The notes under the pieces are model-generated. The model was not told the origin of the DNA. It ran no database searches and saw nothing but the letters and a program-made list of their open reading frames with translations. From an uncultured Roseburia sp. (GTDB taxonomy: Bacteria; Bacillota; Clostridia; Lachnospirales; Lachnospiraceae): a stretch of 41,156 nt of DNA. Below, one piece after another: positions 14,630-23,384 of this stretch; the first letter of the stretch is position 1; every line of letters begins with the position of its first letter. The stretch spans positions 1-41,156 of the forward strand of contig CANDCP010000025.1 of NCBI GenBank assembly GCA_947383215.1, in the 5' to 3' direction. The translations under genes were made by a program, and so were the position numbers.

Positions 14630-15550
14630 TTATTTTTCTCCACTCTCCCCGAGGAAATGTCCAAACAGGAGGGAAAGCCTTTCCTCATCCACCGGATTAT
14701 CGCCCCGCCACCCGGAAAGCGGCAAAACAATATCCGACCTTGCGCTGCCGGAAACTTTTTGACCAATCCGGCATCTCTGTTGGAATGTAACAAATCCGTC
14801 ATATAAAGGTTTGACATATGGATTTGGCAAAATACCCAATTCGGCAAGCGTCATTAGCTGCCCGCGAAACCTGTATTTCTCATAACTTGGAACAATTTTC
14901 TCTTTTCTTATGCGCTGCTCCAGTTTTCCGGGCGTTTCACCGGAAGGAGCCTTTCTTATTAAATCGATTACGGCGCAAAAAATTTGAATATCTTTTTCCG
15001 TTGGAACGCATGGCGGCAATTCCGAAAACTCGCGCAAGTCGATAAGCGCTTTCTCCCACATTTCATTCCATGAATATCCCCAGTATTTTCGAAATATCTC
15101 CTCGCCTTTCTGAATCCATATCTGTTTTGACATGGAACAGTATGCGCAAATCTTTCCGTCTTTCTCAAATGGGGTAAAAATATGTTCCGGAACCGCCTTC
15201 GCAAACAAATAGCTGAGAATGGGCTGCCTCCCCCTTGGAAAACTCGAAAATCCGCACAAATACGCAGCCAGAAGATTCTCCAAAGTCAGATTGCCGCGAT
15301 GCAGAATCTCTTTGTAGCCCCGCACACATTCGTCATGAGAAAACGCCTCAATTTCATTGACCGGATACCCGCTGGAACTCAAATAACCCAGTTCCTCAAA
15401 AGAAAGGCGATCCAGCGCATACACGGTAGTCTTTGTATCGCAATCAAAGACATCGCCATTCTTGATTATGCGCTGAATTCCATTTTCATCTTTTTCGTAT
15501 TTTTTCTTGTAATATATTTTTTTCAGAATCTGAAACAGCCTGTCGTCCAT
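14630..15550 (-). CDS. Hypothetical protein with CxxC pair
   Basis: A 306-residue soluble protein that I do not recognise. It begins with a lysine/tyrosine-rich stretch (KKIYYKKKYEKDENG), has a CAYC pair around residue 138 and a late LPLSGWRGDNPVDEERLSLLFG element that looks like a conserved closing motif. No signal peptide, membrane segment or catalytic signature is seen. The start lies 12 nt after the stop of the PepSY gene, so the two form an operon with the terminator at 14457-14500. Composition is slightly more AT-rich than its neighbours. It might be an immunity-type or regulatory protein, but nothing in the sequence decides this. Confidence 0.75.
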   Translation of the reverse strand: MDDRLFQILKKIYYKKKYEKDENGIQRIIKNGDVFDCDTKTTVYALDRLSFEELGYLSSSGYPVNEIEAFSHDECVRGYKEILHRGNLTLENLLAAYLCGFSSFPRGRQPILSYLFAKAVPEHIFTPFEKDGKICAYCSMSKQIWIQKGEEIFRKYWGYSWNEMWEKALIDLREFSELPPCVPTEKDIQIFCAVIDLIRKAPSGETPGKLEQRIRKEKIVPSYEKYRFRGQLMTLAELGILPNPYVKPLYDGFVTFQQRCRIGQKVSGSARSDIVLPLSGWRGDNPVDEERLSLLFGHFLGESGEK

Positions 15551-15562
15551 ATCCGATAGGCG

Positions 15563-16294
15563 CTACCAGATATGATCCATATCGACGTCTAATATCGTTC
15601 CCGTCTTCGCATGAATTTCCACATCATATTCATACTCTCCGTTTATCACTTCTACTTCATAAACGGGAACCCCGTCGTCCATATCAAATTCTACCTTTAT
15701 CACGGTTCCTCCCCCAATCTTCTTAAGGGCAATCCATTTCGCCTCCTCGGCCCCAATATATTTCGTACTGTTGTCGGTCTTCGTAACATATTTCCATTCG
15801 TATTCAATAAGCTTTTTCGTACGCGCATGAAACTCTAATTCGTATTTTTTGTTCCCTTTCTTCATTTTTACCTTATATTTGTCAATTCCATCGCTGTACT
15901 TTCTTGTAATCCCGGTAATCTTGGCTTTCGGCACCTGCCTTTTCGCAAGCTTTTTACACTTACTCATACTCATCGCTCTGCCCTGCCCCGCCTTCAGATA
16001 CCATGGCTGCATCTCCCAGCCATAGGAAATCAATTTCGCATCAGAGGCCCGGTAGACAAGATCATACTCTTTCTTCCCCTTCTGAAGATGAACCTCAAAG
16101 ACAAGAACGCCCTTTTCATAATCTTTATCTACCTCAATTATCGTCGCGCCTTTTACTTTCTTCTTTGCAAGCTTCTCCACCTGGGAAATCGTTTTAATCC
16201 CCTTCGCAAACACAATGTCCGGAACACTGAAAATACCTGTAAACAAAAGACAGCTTATTAAAAACATTGTTATTAATCTTCTGTATTTCTTCAT
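15563..16294 (-). CDS. Secreted protein with three PepSY-like repeats
   Basis: A 243-residue exported protein. A signal peptide is evident: KKYRR, a hydrophobic core LITMFLISCLLFTGIF and a likely cleavage after VFAKG. Three repeats follow, each with an xxAxxLAxxK helix and a strand pair ending in YDLVYRASDAKLI, YELEFHARTKKLIEYEW or YDVEIHAKTGTILDVD. These are PepSY-like units, often present in peptidase propeptides and as secreted inhibitors or ligand-binding modules. GGGAGG precedes the ATG. It is co-transcribed with the unknown gene at 14630-15550. No enzyme domain is attached. Confidence 0.85.
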   Translation of the reverse strand: MKKYRRLITMFLISCLLFTGIFSVPDIVFAKGIKTISQVEKLAKKKVKGATIIEVDKDYEKGVLVFEVHLQKGKKEYDLVYRASDAKLISYGWEMQPWYLKAGQGRAMSMSKCKKLAKRQVPKAKITGITRKYSDGIDKYKVKMKKGNKKYELEFHARTKKLIEYEWKYVTKTDNSTKYIGAEEAKWIALKKIGGGTVIKVEFDMDDGVPVYEVEVINGEYEYDVEIHAKTGTILDVDMDHIW

Positions 16295-16346
16295 CGCAAC
16301 GCCCTCCCGCTTCTTATAAATTATTTTTCGGCTTTTCGCGCCTTCT

Positions 16347-17669
16347 CTATAACTGAGATATTACAAAAATATCATAAATCGCTTTTATTGCCATCTCAAA
16401 GTCATCATTGCTAACGCCGATAATAATATTTAACTCTGACGATCCCTGATCGATCATTTTTACGTTTACATTCGCATGGGCAAGCGCGGAAAAAATACGA
16501 CCGGCCGTTCCCCTCGTAGATTTCATGCCGCGCCCGACAACGGCAATCAATGCAAAATCCGCCTCAATATCAATGGAATCCGGATCAGCCAGCCTGTGAA
16601 TTCCCGCAACCACGCTCTGTTCCTTATCCATAAATTCGTCCTGATGCACAAAAACGGTCATCGTATCGATTCCGGACGGCATATGCTCAAAGTTAATTCC
16701 GTTTTCCTCAAACGACTGTAAAACTTTTCTGCCAAATCCTATCTCAGAATTCATCATATCTTTTTCAATATTGACCGCACAAAATCCCTTTTTCCCGGCA
16801 ATTCCGGTAATGGTATACTTCGATTTCTGACAGGTGCTGCCGACAATCCATGTGCCGCTATCCTCCGGCGCGTTTGTATTTCTTATATTAATCGGAATGC
16901 CCTCCTGGCGCACCGGGAAAATTGCGTCCTCGTGCAATACGGTAGCCCCCATATAGGAAAGCTCTCGAAGCTCGCGGTATGTAATCGTATCGATCACCTC
17001 AGGATTTTTTATAATCCTTGGATCGGCCACAAGAAATCCGGAAACGTCCGTCCAGTTTTCATAGACGTCGGCCTGCACGGCCTTTGCGACGATAGAACCC
17101 GTCACATCCGACCCGCCTCTTGAAAAGGTCTTAACCGTTCCATCTTCATACGCGCCGTAAAAACCCGGGACGACCGCATGCTCGCACCCCGAAAGGCGTG
17201 CGCCCAAGACACGGTTCGTCTTATCTGCGTCAAACTCGCCGTTCTCATCAAAGAAAATCACCTGCGCAGAGTCAATAAACTCAAACCCCAGATAATCTGC
17301 CATCACAATTCCGTTTAAATATTCGCCGCGGGATGCCGCATAATCGGAACCCGCTTTCGCCCTGAAATTCTCGCTTATCTTTGCAAATTCCCCGCTAAGA
17401 TCCAGGTTTAGCCCAAGTCCCTCTATAATCTCATCATAGCGCGCCTTAATCTCGGCAAGCTCCCTGTCAAAATTCTTTTCCTCCTCTGCAAGCGAATAAC
17501 AGGCATAGAGCATATCCGTCACTTTGGTATCCTTGCTGTTTCTCTTTCCCGGCGCACTCGGCACCACAAAACGTCTCTTCTCATCCGACCGGATAATTTT
17601 TCCCACTTTTCTGAACTGCTCGGCACTCGCAAGGGAGCTTCCTCCAAATTTGACAACCTTCTTCATCAC
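16347..17669 (-). CDS. lysC: Aspartate kinase
   Basis: A 440-residue aspartokinase that phosphorylates L-aspartate with ATP, the first step toward lysine, threonine and methionine. The N-terminal KFGGSSLASAEQF signature, the FSRGGSDVTGSIVAKA motif and the YENWTDVSGFLVADPR catalytic region are all present. Two ACT domains for feedback regulation fill the C-terminus (ITGIAGKKGFCAVNIEKDM... and IAVVGRGMKSTRGTAGRIFSAL). Length and layout match the single-function class I aspartokinases of Clostridia. The 198 nt upstream hold no recognisable lysine riboswitch. Confidence 0.96.
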   Translation of the reverse strand: MMKKVVKFGGSSLASAEQFRKVGKIIRSDEKRRFVVPSAPGKRNSKDTKVTDMLYACYSLAEEEKNFDRELAEIKARYDEIIEGLGLNLDLSGEFAKISENFRAKAGSDYAASRGEYLNGIVMADYLGFEFIDSAQVIFFDENGEFDADKTNRVLGARLSGCEHAVVPGFYGAYEDGTVKTFSRGGSDVTGSIVAKAVQADVYENWTDVSGFLVADPRIIKNPEVIDTITYRELRELSYMGATVLHEDAIFPVRQEGIPINIRNTNAPEDSGTWIVGSTCQKSKYTITGIAGKKGFCAVNIEKDMMNSEIGFGRKVLQSFEENGINFEHMPSGIDTMTVFVHQDEFMDKEQSVVAGIHRLADPDSIDIEADFALIAVVGRGMKSTRGTAGRIFSALAHANVNVKMIDQGSSELNIIIGVSNDDFEMAIKAIYDIFVISQL

Positions 17670-17867
17670 TTATCCTCTTTCCTATATTATTCTCAAAGCA
17701 ACAATACTTTTTCAACCTTTATAGTCTTTTATAAAATACTACAAAACAAGGGCGGTTGTAAATAGAAAATTGAAACAAGTTTGCGCAAAACGAATGACAA
17801 CGCTTCCTCTGAAGCCAAATTATATTTTATCTCTTTATCCCATCTCTTAAGTCTCGTATTTTTCCCC

Positions 17868-18272
17868 TCACCCCAGCGCTTTCCCCGTACAGTAGTAATT
17901 AAAACTTCCGTTACTTAAAATTTCCCCTTTATCGTTTTCAACCACTACGTTAATCACCGCGATCCTTCCTCCCAACCGCACGGCATCCGCCCGGCAATTT
18001 ACATACTTCGTATCCTTTATCGGCTGCATGTAATTCATCGTTCCGTTCAACGTCGTCACATACCTTCCGCATGTGGCGGCCGCAATCCCTGCCAAAGTAT
18101 CGGCCAGGGCATAGACGCAGCCCCCATGCATCCCTTCGTAGATATTTGTATGTCTTCTTTCAAGCCTCATCCTTCCCTTTGCACAGCCGTCTTTTACCTC
18201 TAAAAGCTCCATGCCAATATATTTCGCAAACGCATTCCTTTCTACGAGTTCTTCCATTTTCTTTTGATCCAT
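17868..18272 (-). CDS. PaaI-type hotdog thioesterase
   Basis: A 134-residue hotdog-fold acyl-CoA thioesterase of the PaaI/YbgC-like group, which hydrolyses acyl-CoA esters in the cytosol. The typical GMELLEVKDGCAKGRMRL strand pair is followed by the active-site helix NIYEGMHGGCVYALADTLAGIAA and the conserved INVVVENDKGEI end. The start at 18272 is favoured by GGAGGG 8 nt upstream; the ATG at 18305 would add 11 residues without a ribosome site and would run into the hairpin at 18306. It lies downstream of pyruvate kinase but behind that gene's terminator. Confidence 0.88.
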   Translation of the reverse strand: MDQKKMEELVERNAFAKYIGMELLEVKDGCAKGRMRLERRHTNIYEGMHGGCVYALADTLAGIAAATCGRYVTTLNGTMNYMQPIKDTKYVNCRADAVRLGGRIAVINVVVENDKGEILSNGSFNYYCTGKALG

Positions 18273-18305
18273 GCTTACATCCCTCCGATTTCGCTCATTA
18301 TACAA

Positions 18306-18345
18306 AATACTTCACCCACAAAAAATTTCTTGTAGATGAAGTATT
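18306..18345 (-). terminator. Terminator of pyruvate kinase
   Basis: AATACTTCA (18306-18314) pairs with TGAAGTATT (18337-18345), and G-U pairs extend the stem inward to about 16 bp with an A/T loop. On the minus strand it is followed by TTTTGTAT. The -10-like TATAAT just after it may start the thioesterase transcript. Confidence 0.7.
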
Positions 18346-18427
18346 CCGCATATCCTTATCTCTTATTCTAAAACGTCAGGTCTCCTCACACTTGGTGGAG
18401 CCGAGGCATCAGGACTCCCCACAACAA

Positions 18428-19843
18428 TTAGACTACATGGACTTTTATCATGTTTGTTGTTCCCGACATTCCAAGCGGTATTCCGGACGTAATAACTACT
18501 ACCTCGTCTTTCTTTACAAGGTTTTCCTGTTTGCACACGTCAATCGCATGCTCGAACAGCTCAAACGTATCCTGCTTCACCTCGAGCAGGACAGGAATGA
18601 TTCCCCAGGACATATTGAGCTGGCGCCACACCTTCTCGGTAACCGCGCCGCCGATGATATCGCATGCCGGACGATAGCGCGATATCATTCTCGCCGAACG
18701 GCCTGACCGCGTTACCGTCACAATCGCCCGGGCATTCAGATCATGCGCCGTCGTACACGTCGCATGGCTGATTGCATCCGTGATATCCGGATTAGCCGTA
18801 CGGTCATATCCGAAAAAGCGTTTCGTATAGTCAATATCAAGCTCTGTCCTGTCCGCGATTTTCACCATCGTCTTTAGCGATTCCACCGGAAATCTGCCCG
18901 CCGCGGTTTCCCCGGAAAGCATAATCGCGCTGGTTCCGTCATAAATCGCATTCGCGACATCGGCCGTCTCCGCTCTCGTCGGCCGCGGATTCTTCATCAT
19001 GGAATCTAACATCTGCGTCGCCGTGATTACCTGTTTTCCCGCCTCATAAACCTTCTTTATGATCAGCTTTTGGACAATCGGAACGTCCTCTTCCGGCAAT
19101 TCTACGCCCATATCCCCTCTTGCAATCATAATTGCGTCGGAAGCTTCAATGATCTCGTCGATATTCTCGACGCCCTCGCCGTTTTCAATTTTCGCAATAA
19201 TGTTGATATCCTTCCCGCCGTTTTCATCGAGTAGGGTACGAATCTGTTTCACATCCGCCCCACAGCGGACAAAAGACGCCGCAACAAAATCCACGTCCTG
19301 CTCAATGCCAAACAGGATATCCTCTTTATCCCCCTCGCTCATGTATGGCATATTTGCATGGATTCCCGGAACATTTACGCCCTTGTGGTTCGATATCACA
19401 CCGTCGTTTTGCACTGTACAGTGAATATCCATTCCGTCGACGGAATCCACCGTCAGCTCGATCAAGCCGTCGTCAATCAAAATTCTCTTTCCGACCGTAA
19501 CGTCGTTTGCGAGCGTCTGATACGTAATACTCACGATCGTCTCGTCCCCAAGAAGTTCTCTCCCCGTCAGCGTAAATTTCTGCCCTGATGAGACATTTAT
19601 TTTTCCGTCCTTGAAATCGCGAACTCTGATTTCCGGCCCCTTTGTATCGAGAAGCATCGCAACCGGCTTGTTATATTTTTTTCTGACTTCCCGAAGCCGT
19701 TCCATCCGTGCAAACTGCTCCTCATGAGTCCCATGCGAGAAATTGAATCTCGCCACATCCATTCCCTCTGCGACAAGACTCTCCAACACCTCGATATTGT
19801 CCGTTGCCGGTCCCATTGTACAGATAATTTTCGTTTTACGCAT
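18428..19843 (-). CDS. pyk: Pyruvate kinase
   Basis: A 471-residue pyruvate kinase (phosphoenolpyruvate + ADP to pyruvate + ATP). Signatures: TKIICTMGPATDN at the N-terminus, VARFNFSHGTHEE, the active-site IIAKIENGEGVENIDEI (catalytic Lys), MIARGDMGVELPEEDVPIVQK and MLDSMMKNPRPTRAETADVANAIYDGTSAIMLSGETAAG. It is the short form, lacking the C-terminal PEP-utiliser-like domain of the ~580-residue Bacillus and some clostridial enzymes. The start at 19843 has GGAGG upstream; an earlier in-frame ATG at 19873 lacks one. It is monocistronic, with a strong terminator at 18306-18345. Confidence 0.96.
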   Translation of the reverse strand: MRKTKIICTMGPATDNIEVLESLVAEGMDVARFNFSHGTHEEQFARMERLREVRKKYNKPVAMLLDTKGPEIRVRDFKDGKINVSSGQKFTLTGRELLGDETIVSITYQTLANDVTVGKRILIDDGLIELTVDSVDGMDIHCTVQNDGVISNHKGVNVPGIHANMPYMSEGDKEDILFGIEQDVDFVAASFVRCGADVKQIRTLLDENGGKDINIIAKIENGEGVENIDEIIEASDAIMIARGDMGVELPEEDVPIVQKLIIKKVYEAGKQVITATQMLDSMMKNPRPTRAETADVANAIYDGTSAIMLSGETAAGRFPVESLKTMVKIADRTELDIDYTKRFFGYDRTANPDITDAISHATCTTAHDLNARAIVTVTRSGRSARMISRYRPACDIIGGAVTEKVWRQLNMSWGIIPVLLEVKQDTFELFEHAIDVCKQENLVKKDEVVVITSGIPLGMSGTTNMIKVHVV

Positions 19844-19912
19844 CTTTCTTCCTCCAATCCCATTTTTAAACATATATTACACCAAAAATCACCAAAAATG
19901 CAATCGCAATTT

Positions 19913-20923
19913 TCACTGTATTCCGCTCCCGTCAAACTCCGGTATAAAGGCTTCGTCCGCCGCGTCCGCCTCCTGTATAAATCCATTCTCAATCCCGCAC
20001 GCAATCGCATAATCTACGAGTGCCTCGTAATCCTCCCTTTCAACCCTCTCAGAAAGCTCCTTATAATTCGCCGCAAATTTTCCAGGCGTATACTGGTTCA
20101 GCAGACTGATATAAATCTTCCCGCCGTACGTCTCTAAAAGATACTTCACAATCCGTTTCGCATCACAAAGTCCCCCCGGCAGCAAAAGATGCCTCACAAG
20201 CGTGCCGCGCACCAGAATGCCGGTGTCGCTTTCCGGCAATTTTCCGTACTCCTCCGGACCCATCTGACGCTCCTCTTTCCACCGCGCCCGCCCGGCTTTT
20301 ACGCTCTCTTCTATCGTTTTCTCCGTCACAAAACGCGGCGGTCCGCTCTGGCGCACCATCTCCTCAATTGCCCTGCGCGCATAGAAAAAATAATCGGGCG
20401 CATGAGAATATTTTTCCGCCGTCGCAGCGTCCATATACTTTAAATCCGGCAGATAAACGTCCACATATCCCTCCAGAGAACGAATCGTCTCCACCGACTC
20501 GTAACCCCCGGTATTGTAAACAATCGGAAGCGCCATCCTCTGCGCTCTGGCAATATCGATCGCTCTTTGGATTTGCGGGACGTAATGTCCCGGCGTTACA
20601 AGATTAATATTGTTCGCGCCCTTCTCCTGCAGTTCTAAAAATATCTCTGCCAGGCGTTCCGGAGAAATCTCGATTCCATATTCGCCGCCTGCAATTTTTT
20701 CATTCTGGCAATAAACGCAGTGCAACGGGCATCCCGAAAAAAATACCGCTCCACAACCGCGCGTCCCTGAAATACACGGCTCTTCCCACATATGAAGCGC
20801 AGCCCTCGCCGCCCTGACCGCCGCGGCCGCCCCGCAGACGCCCCGCTCTCCCGCCAGCCTGTTTACTTTGCAGCGCCTCGGGCACAACATACAGGCCGAT
20901 AACCGTTTTTCCCACTCTTGCAT
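19913..20923 (-). CDS. Radical SAM protein, PflA-like
   Basis: A 336-residue radical SAM enzyme. The [4Fe-4S]-binding motif is C-x3-C-x2-C in SGCPLHCVYCQNEKI (about residues 64-78), preceded by an N-terminal cysteine cluster CMLCPRRCKVNR...GVCG. LVTPGHYVPQIQRAI and YVDVYLPDLKYMD are typical of the putative pyruvate-formate-lyase-activating group (COG1313). The activated partner is unknown, and no glycyl-radical enzyme gene is in the window. It is divergent from the phosphofructokinase gene, and the C-terminus is unusually acidic with several alanines. Confidence 0.87.
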   Translation of the reverse strand: MQEWEKRLSACMLCPRRCKVNRLAGERGVCGAAAAVRAARAALHMWEEPCISGTRGCGAVFFSGCPLHCVYCQNEKIAGGEYGIEISPERLAEIFLELQEKGANNINLVTPGHYVPQIQRAIDIARAQRMALPIVYNTGGYESVETIRSLEGYVDVYLPDLKYMDAATAEKYSHAPDYFFYARRAIEEMVRQSGPPRFVTEKTIEESVKAGRARWKEERQMGPEEYGKLPESDTGILVRGTLVRHLLLPGGLCDAKRIVKYLLETYGGKIYISLLNQYTPGKFAANYKELSERVEREDYEALVDYAIACGIENGFIQEADAADEAFIPEFDGSGIQ

Positions 20924-20982
20924 TTTTCACCCTCCCGTTTCAAGCGCAGCCCATCTGTATCCGCCGCCCGTTTATCTTTTAC

Positions 20983-21011
20983 TTGTCAATTACAACTCTA
21001 TCATATATTAT
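20983..21011 (+). promoter_or_regulatory. Sigma-A type promoter of phosphofructokinase
   Basis: TTGTCA (20983-20988) and TATTAT (21006-21011) are exactly 17 nt apart, about 73 nt upstream of the ATG at 21084. Confidence 0.7.
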
Positions 21012-21083
21012 AAAAATAAGCACGAAAAACAGAAACAGGAAGCTATAAAAAACTGTAACGAAAAAAGGAACAAAGGAGCGCTT

Positions 21084-22325
21084 ATGAATAAAAAAAATTG
21101 CATGGTTGCCCAGTCGGGCGGTCCGACCGTCGCTATTAACGCAAGTCTTGCCGGTGTCATACACGCCGTTATGACTTTGGGGAATTACGATACCGTCTAT
21201 GGCTCAGTTAACGGTATCTTAGGAATTTTAAACGATAATATTTTAAACTTAAACCAAATCGTAAACCAAAATTCCGCGAATTTGGAGAAATTGAAATTAT
21301 CGCCGGCCATGTATCTTGGTTCCTGCCGATTCAAACTGCCTGACTTTATGGACGACGACTCCTCGTACAATTATATCTTCAAACAGTTTGAGAATTTAAA
21401 TATCGGCGCTTTTTTCTATATCGGCGGAAACGATTCCATGGATACCGTTCTAAAGCTTTCTGAATACGCAAAACGAATCGGCAACGACATCCGTATTATC
21501 GGAATTCCAAAAACGATCGACAACGACCTGATGATGACCGACCATACGCCCGGCTTTGGCTCCGCAGCCAAATATGTCGCCGCCTCGCTGCTTGAAATCG
21601 CGCACGATACTTTTATTTACGCGGTAAAAAGCGTTACCATTGTAGAAATCATGGGAAGGGACGCAGGCTGGCTCACCGCCGCGGCCGCGCTCGCGAGAAA
21701 TGAATATTCCGACGCGCCGCACCTTATTTATCTGCCGGAGACATATTTTGACAAAGACAGGTTTCTCGCCGACGTCCGAAATCTCCTCGAAAAACAAAAT
21801 AACATTATTATCGCCATCTCCGAAGGCATCCGGGACGCCTCCGGCAGCTATATCAACGCCGGGGAAAGTCAGATGGATTCCTTTGGCCACAGCCAGCTAA
21901 GCGGCGCCGCTAAAGCGCTTGAATATCTGATCAAGGACAATATTAATGTAAAAGTGCGCTCCGTTGAAATCAATGTGCTGCAGCGATGCGCCGCCCATCT
22001 GTCGTCGCAGACAGATCTTGACGAGGCGTTCGCGCAGGGTGAGAAGGCCGTGTCTCTCGCAAGCGAAGGCGTAACCGCCTCAATGGTTACGATAAACCGC
22101 ATTTCCGATAATCCTTACACTGTGGAATACGGCCACGCCGAAATTAAAAATATCGCCAACGAGGCGAAAGCTGTTCCAAAAGAATGGATTCACGAAAACG
22201 GGAACGACGTAACGCCCGAAATGATCGCGTACCTGACTCCTCTGATTCAGGGGGAACCGCAGATTACATACAAAAACGGCCTTCCGGTCTATATGGAGGT
22301 GCCGCATCTCTCCCGTCACAGATAG
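21084..22325 (+). CDS. pfp: Pyrophosphate-type 6-phosphofructokinase
   Basis: A 413-residue phosphofructokinase. It shows VAQSGGPTVAINASL, GGNDSMDT (residues about 114-121), PKTIDNDL (142-149), GFGSAAKY and MGRDAGWLTAAAAL. Asp after GGN and Lys in PKTIDND are the residues that favour pyrophosphate over ATP as phosphoryl donor (ATP enzymes have GGDGS and PGTIDND), so the enzyme should use PPi and work reversibly. AAGGAG sits 5 nt before the ATG at 21084; the frame is open back to 20868, but that extension reads through the promoter and is not translated. Monocistronic, with the terminator at 22375-22452. Confidence 0.92.
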   Translation: MNKKNCMVAQSGGPTVAINASLAGVIHAVMTLGNYDTVYGSVNGILGILNDNILNLNQIVNQNSANLEKLKLSPAMYLGSCRFKLPDFMDDDSSYNYIFKQFENLNIGAFFYIGGNDSMDTVLKLSEYAKRIGNDIRIIGIPKTIDNDLMMTDHTPGFGSAAKYVAASLLEIAHDTFIYAVKSVTIVEIMGRDAGWLTAAAALARNEYSDAPHLIYLPETYFDKDRFLADVRNLLEKQNNIIIAISEGIRDASGSYINAGESQMDSFGHSQLSGAAKALEYLIKDNINVKVRSVEINVLQRCAAHLSSQTDLDEAFAQGEKAVSLASEGVTASMVTINRISDNPYTVEYGHAEIKNIANEAKAVPKEWIHENGNDVTPEMIAYLTPLIQGEPQITYKNGLPVYMEVPHLSRHR

Positions 22326-22374
22326 CTTCTTCGAAACGGCGCACGGTTCCTGAAACGATTCATTAAAAAATAAA

Positions 22375-22452
22375 AAGCGCTTTCGGGCAGTTCGCATGCG
22401 CGGCAGGTTTCTCCTTCGCTGCGCGGCCGTCCCGCCTGAAGAACGCTTTTTT
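22375..22452. terminator. Bidirectional terminator
   Basis: AAAAAGCG (from 22373) pairs with CGCTTTTTTT (ending near 22452), extended by a GGGC/GCCT part, around a long GC-rich loop with further hairpins. T-runs occur on both strands, serving the phosphofructokinase gene and the convergent esterase gene. Confidence 0.75.
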
Positions 22453-22456
22453 TGTT

Positions 22457-23383
22457 CTACGATGCCTCGCTTTTGAGGATATCGATAAATCTGCCCACTT
22501 CCATCCATGCCCGCTTTGACTCCGGCATTAAAAGCATCGCCATCTGAAAGACATGGAACATTCCCTCATATACGCTAAGACGCACCTTCACGCCCGCCTC
22601 CTTCGCCTTCTTCGCGGCGGAAACGGAATCGCTCAAGAGCATCTCGTAATCCCCAGCCTGAATTAACATCGGAGGAAAATCTGAAAAATCCCCGAACAGT
22701 GGAGAAATATACGGTTCCCTCGGATCACCGCTCCCCACGTAGTCGTGATTGTAAATCAGACTGTCCCTCGTCTTTCCAAACAGAGGATCGCGCTCGTAAT
22801 TTGTATCATAAGATTCCCCGCTCGCAGTCAAATCGGTCCACGGAGACATTGCGACAAGACCGCAGGGCATCTCATAATCATGATCTCTTAAATACATGCA
22901 AAGCGCCATCGCCAGACCTCCCCCGGCGGAATCGCCCGCAACAATAATCTGTCGCGAAGTAAAGCCCTTATTCAACAGCCACAAATATGCGGACGCCGCG
23001 TCCAAAAGCGCCGCCGGATACGGATTTTCCGGCGCAACGCGGTAATCAATCGTCAAAACCCCGATGCCTTTCCCCACTTCGCTGTAAAGACCGGCAAACG
23101 TCCGGTAGGCGTTTCGCATCTTTCCGATATATCCTCCTCCGTGAAGCTGTAACACAACTTTGCTTCGGTCGGGATTTTCTCTCGGTTCCAGATACTCCAT
23201 CGTAAAATCTTCCATCGCAATCTCTACATGCCGGAAAATATTCGGACACTTCCAGGGCGGTTCCACAAGCTTTTTTCGAAGCTCTCCGTTTTTTATTTTT
23301 CTTCCGATCAAATTGTCGTTTGTCACATGCGCGATCAAATCACGGATCACGCGTCCCTGCACGCTTACTTCCTTCTCCTCCAT
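22457..23383 (-). CDS. Alpha/beta hydrolase (HSL-type esterase)
   Basis: A 308-residue alpha/beta-hydrolase of the hormone-sensitive-lipase group. The oxyanion motif HGGG (81-84), nucleophile elbow GDSAGGG (Ser152), the acid in QAGDYEMLLSDS and the catalytic His in GMFHVFQM are all present, so it should be an active carboxylesterase. No signal peptide is present; it acts in the cytosol. The start is 1 nt after the stop of the DUF6320 gene and lacks a strong ribosome site, which suggests translational coupling. It is the last gene of the three-gene operon with DUF6320 and the acyltransferase-like gene. Confidence 0.9.
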   Translation of the reverse strand: MEEKEVSVQGRVIRDLIAHVTNDNLIGRKIKNGELRKKLVEPPWKCPNIFRHVEIAMEDFTMEYLEPRENPDRSKVVLQLHGGGYIGKMRNAYRTFAGLYSEVGKGIGVLTIDYRVAPENPYPAALLDAASAYLWLLNKGFTSRQIIVAGDSAGGGLAMALCMYLRDHDYEMPCGLVAMSPWTDLTASGESYDTNYERDPLFGKTRDSLIYNHDYVGSGDPREPYISPLFGDFSDFPPMLIQAGDYEMLLSDSVSAAKKAKEAGVKVRLSVYEGMFHVFQMAMLLMPESKRAWMEVGRFIDILKSEAS

Positions 23384-23384
23384 C

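Noticed and set aside
14539-14847. 102-residue open frame inside the 3' end of the hypothetical gene
   Set aside because: It is another frame of the gene at 14630-15550, without a ribosome site; composition is that of a shadow frame.
17670-17867. Lysine riboswitch upstream of aspartate kinase
   Set aside because: Looked for the conserved AGAGGUGC/GGGAAAGG core elements and did not find them.
20868-21083. N-terminal extension of phosphofructokinase
   Set aside because: The open frame runs through the promoter at 20983-21011 and the divergent gene's start. The ATG at 21084 has a good ribosome site, and the family begins there.
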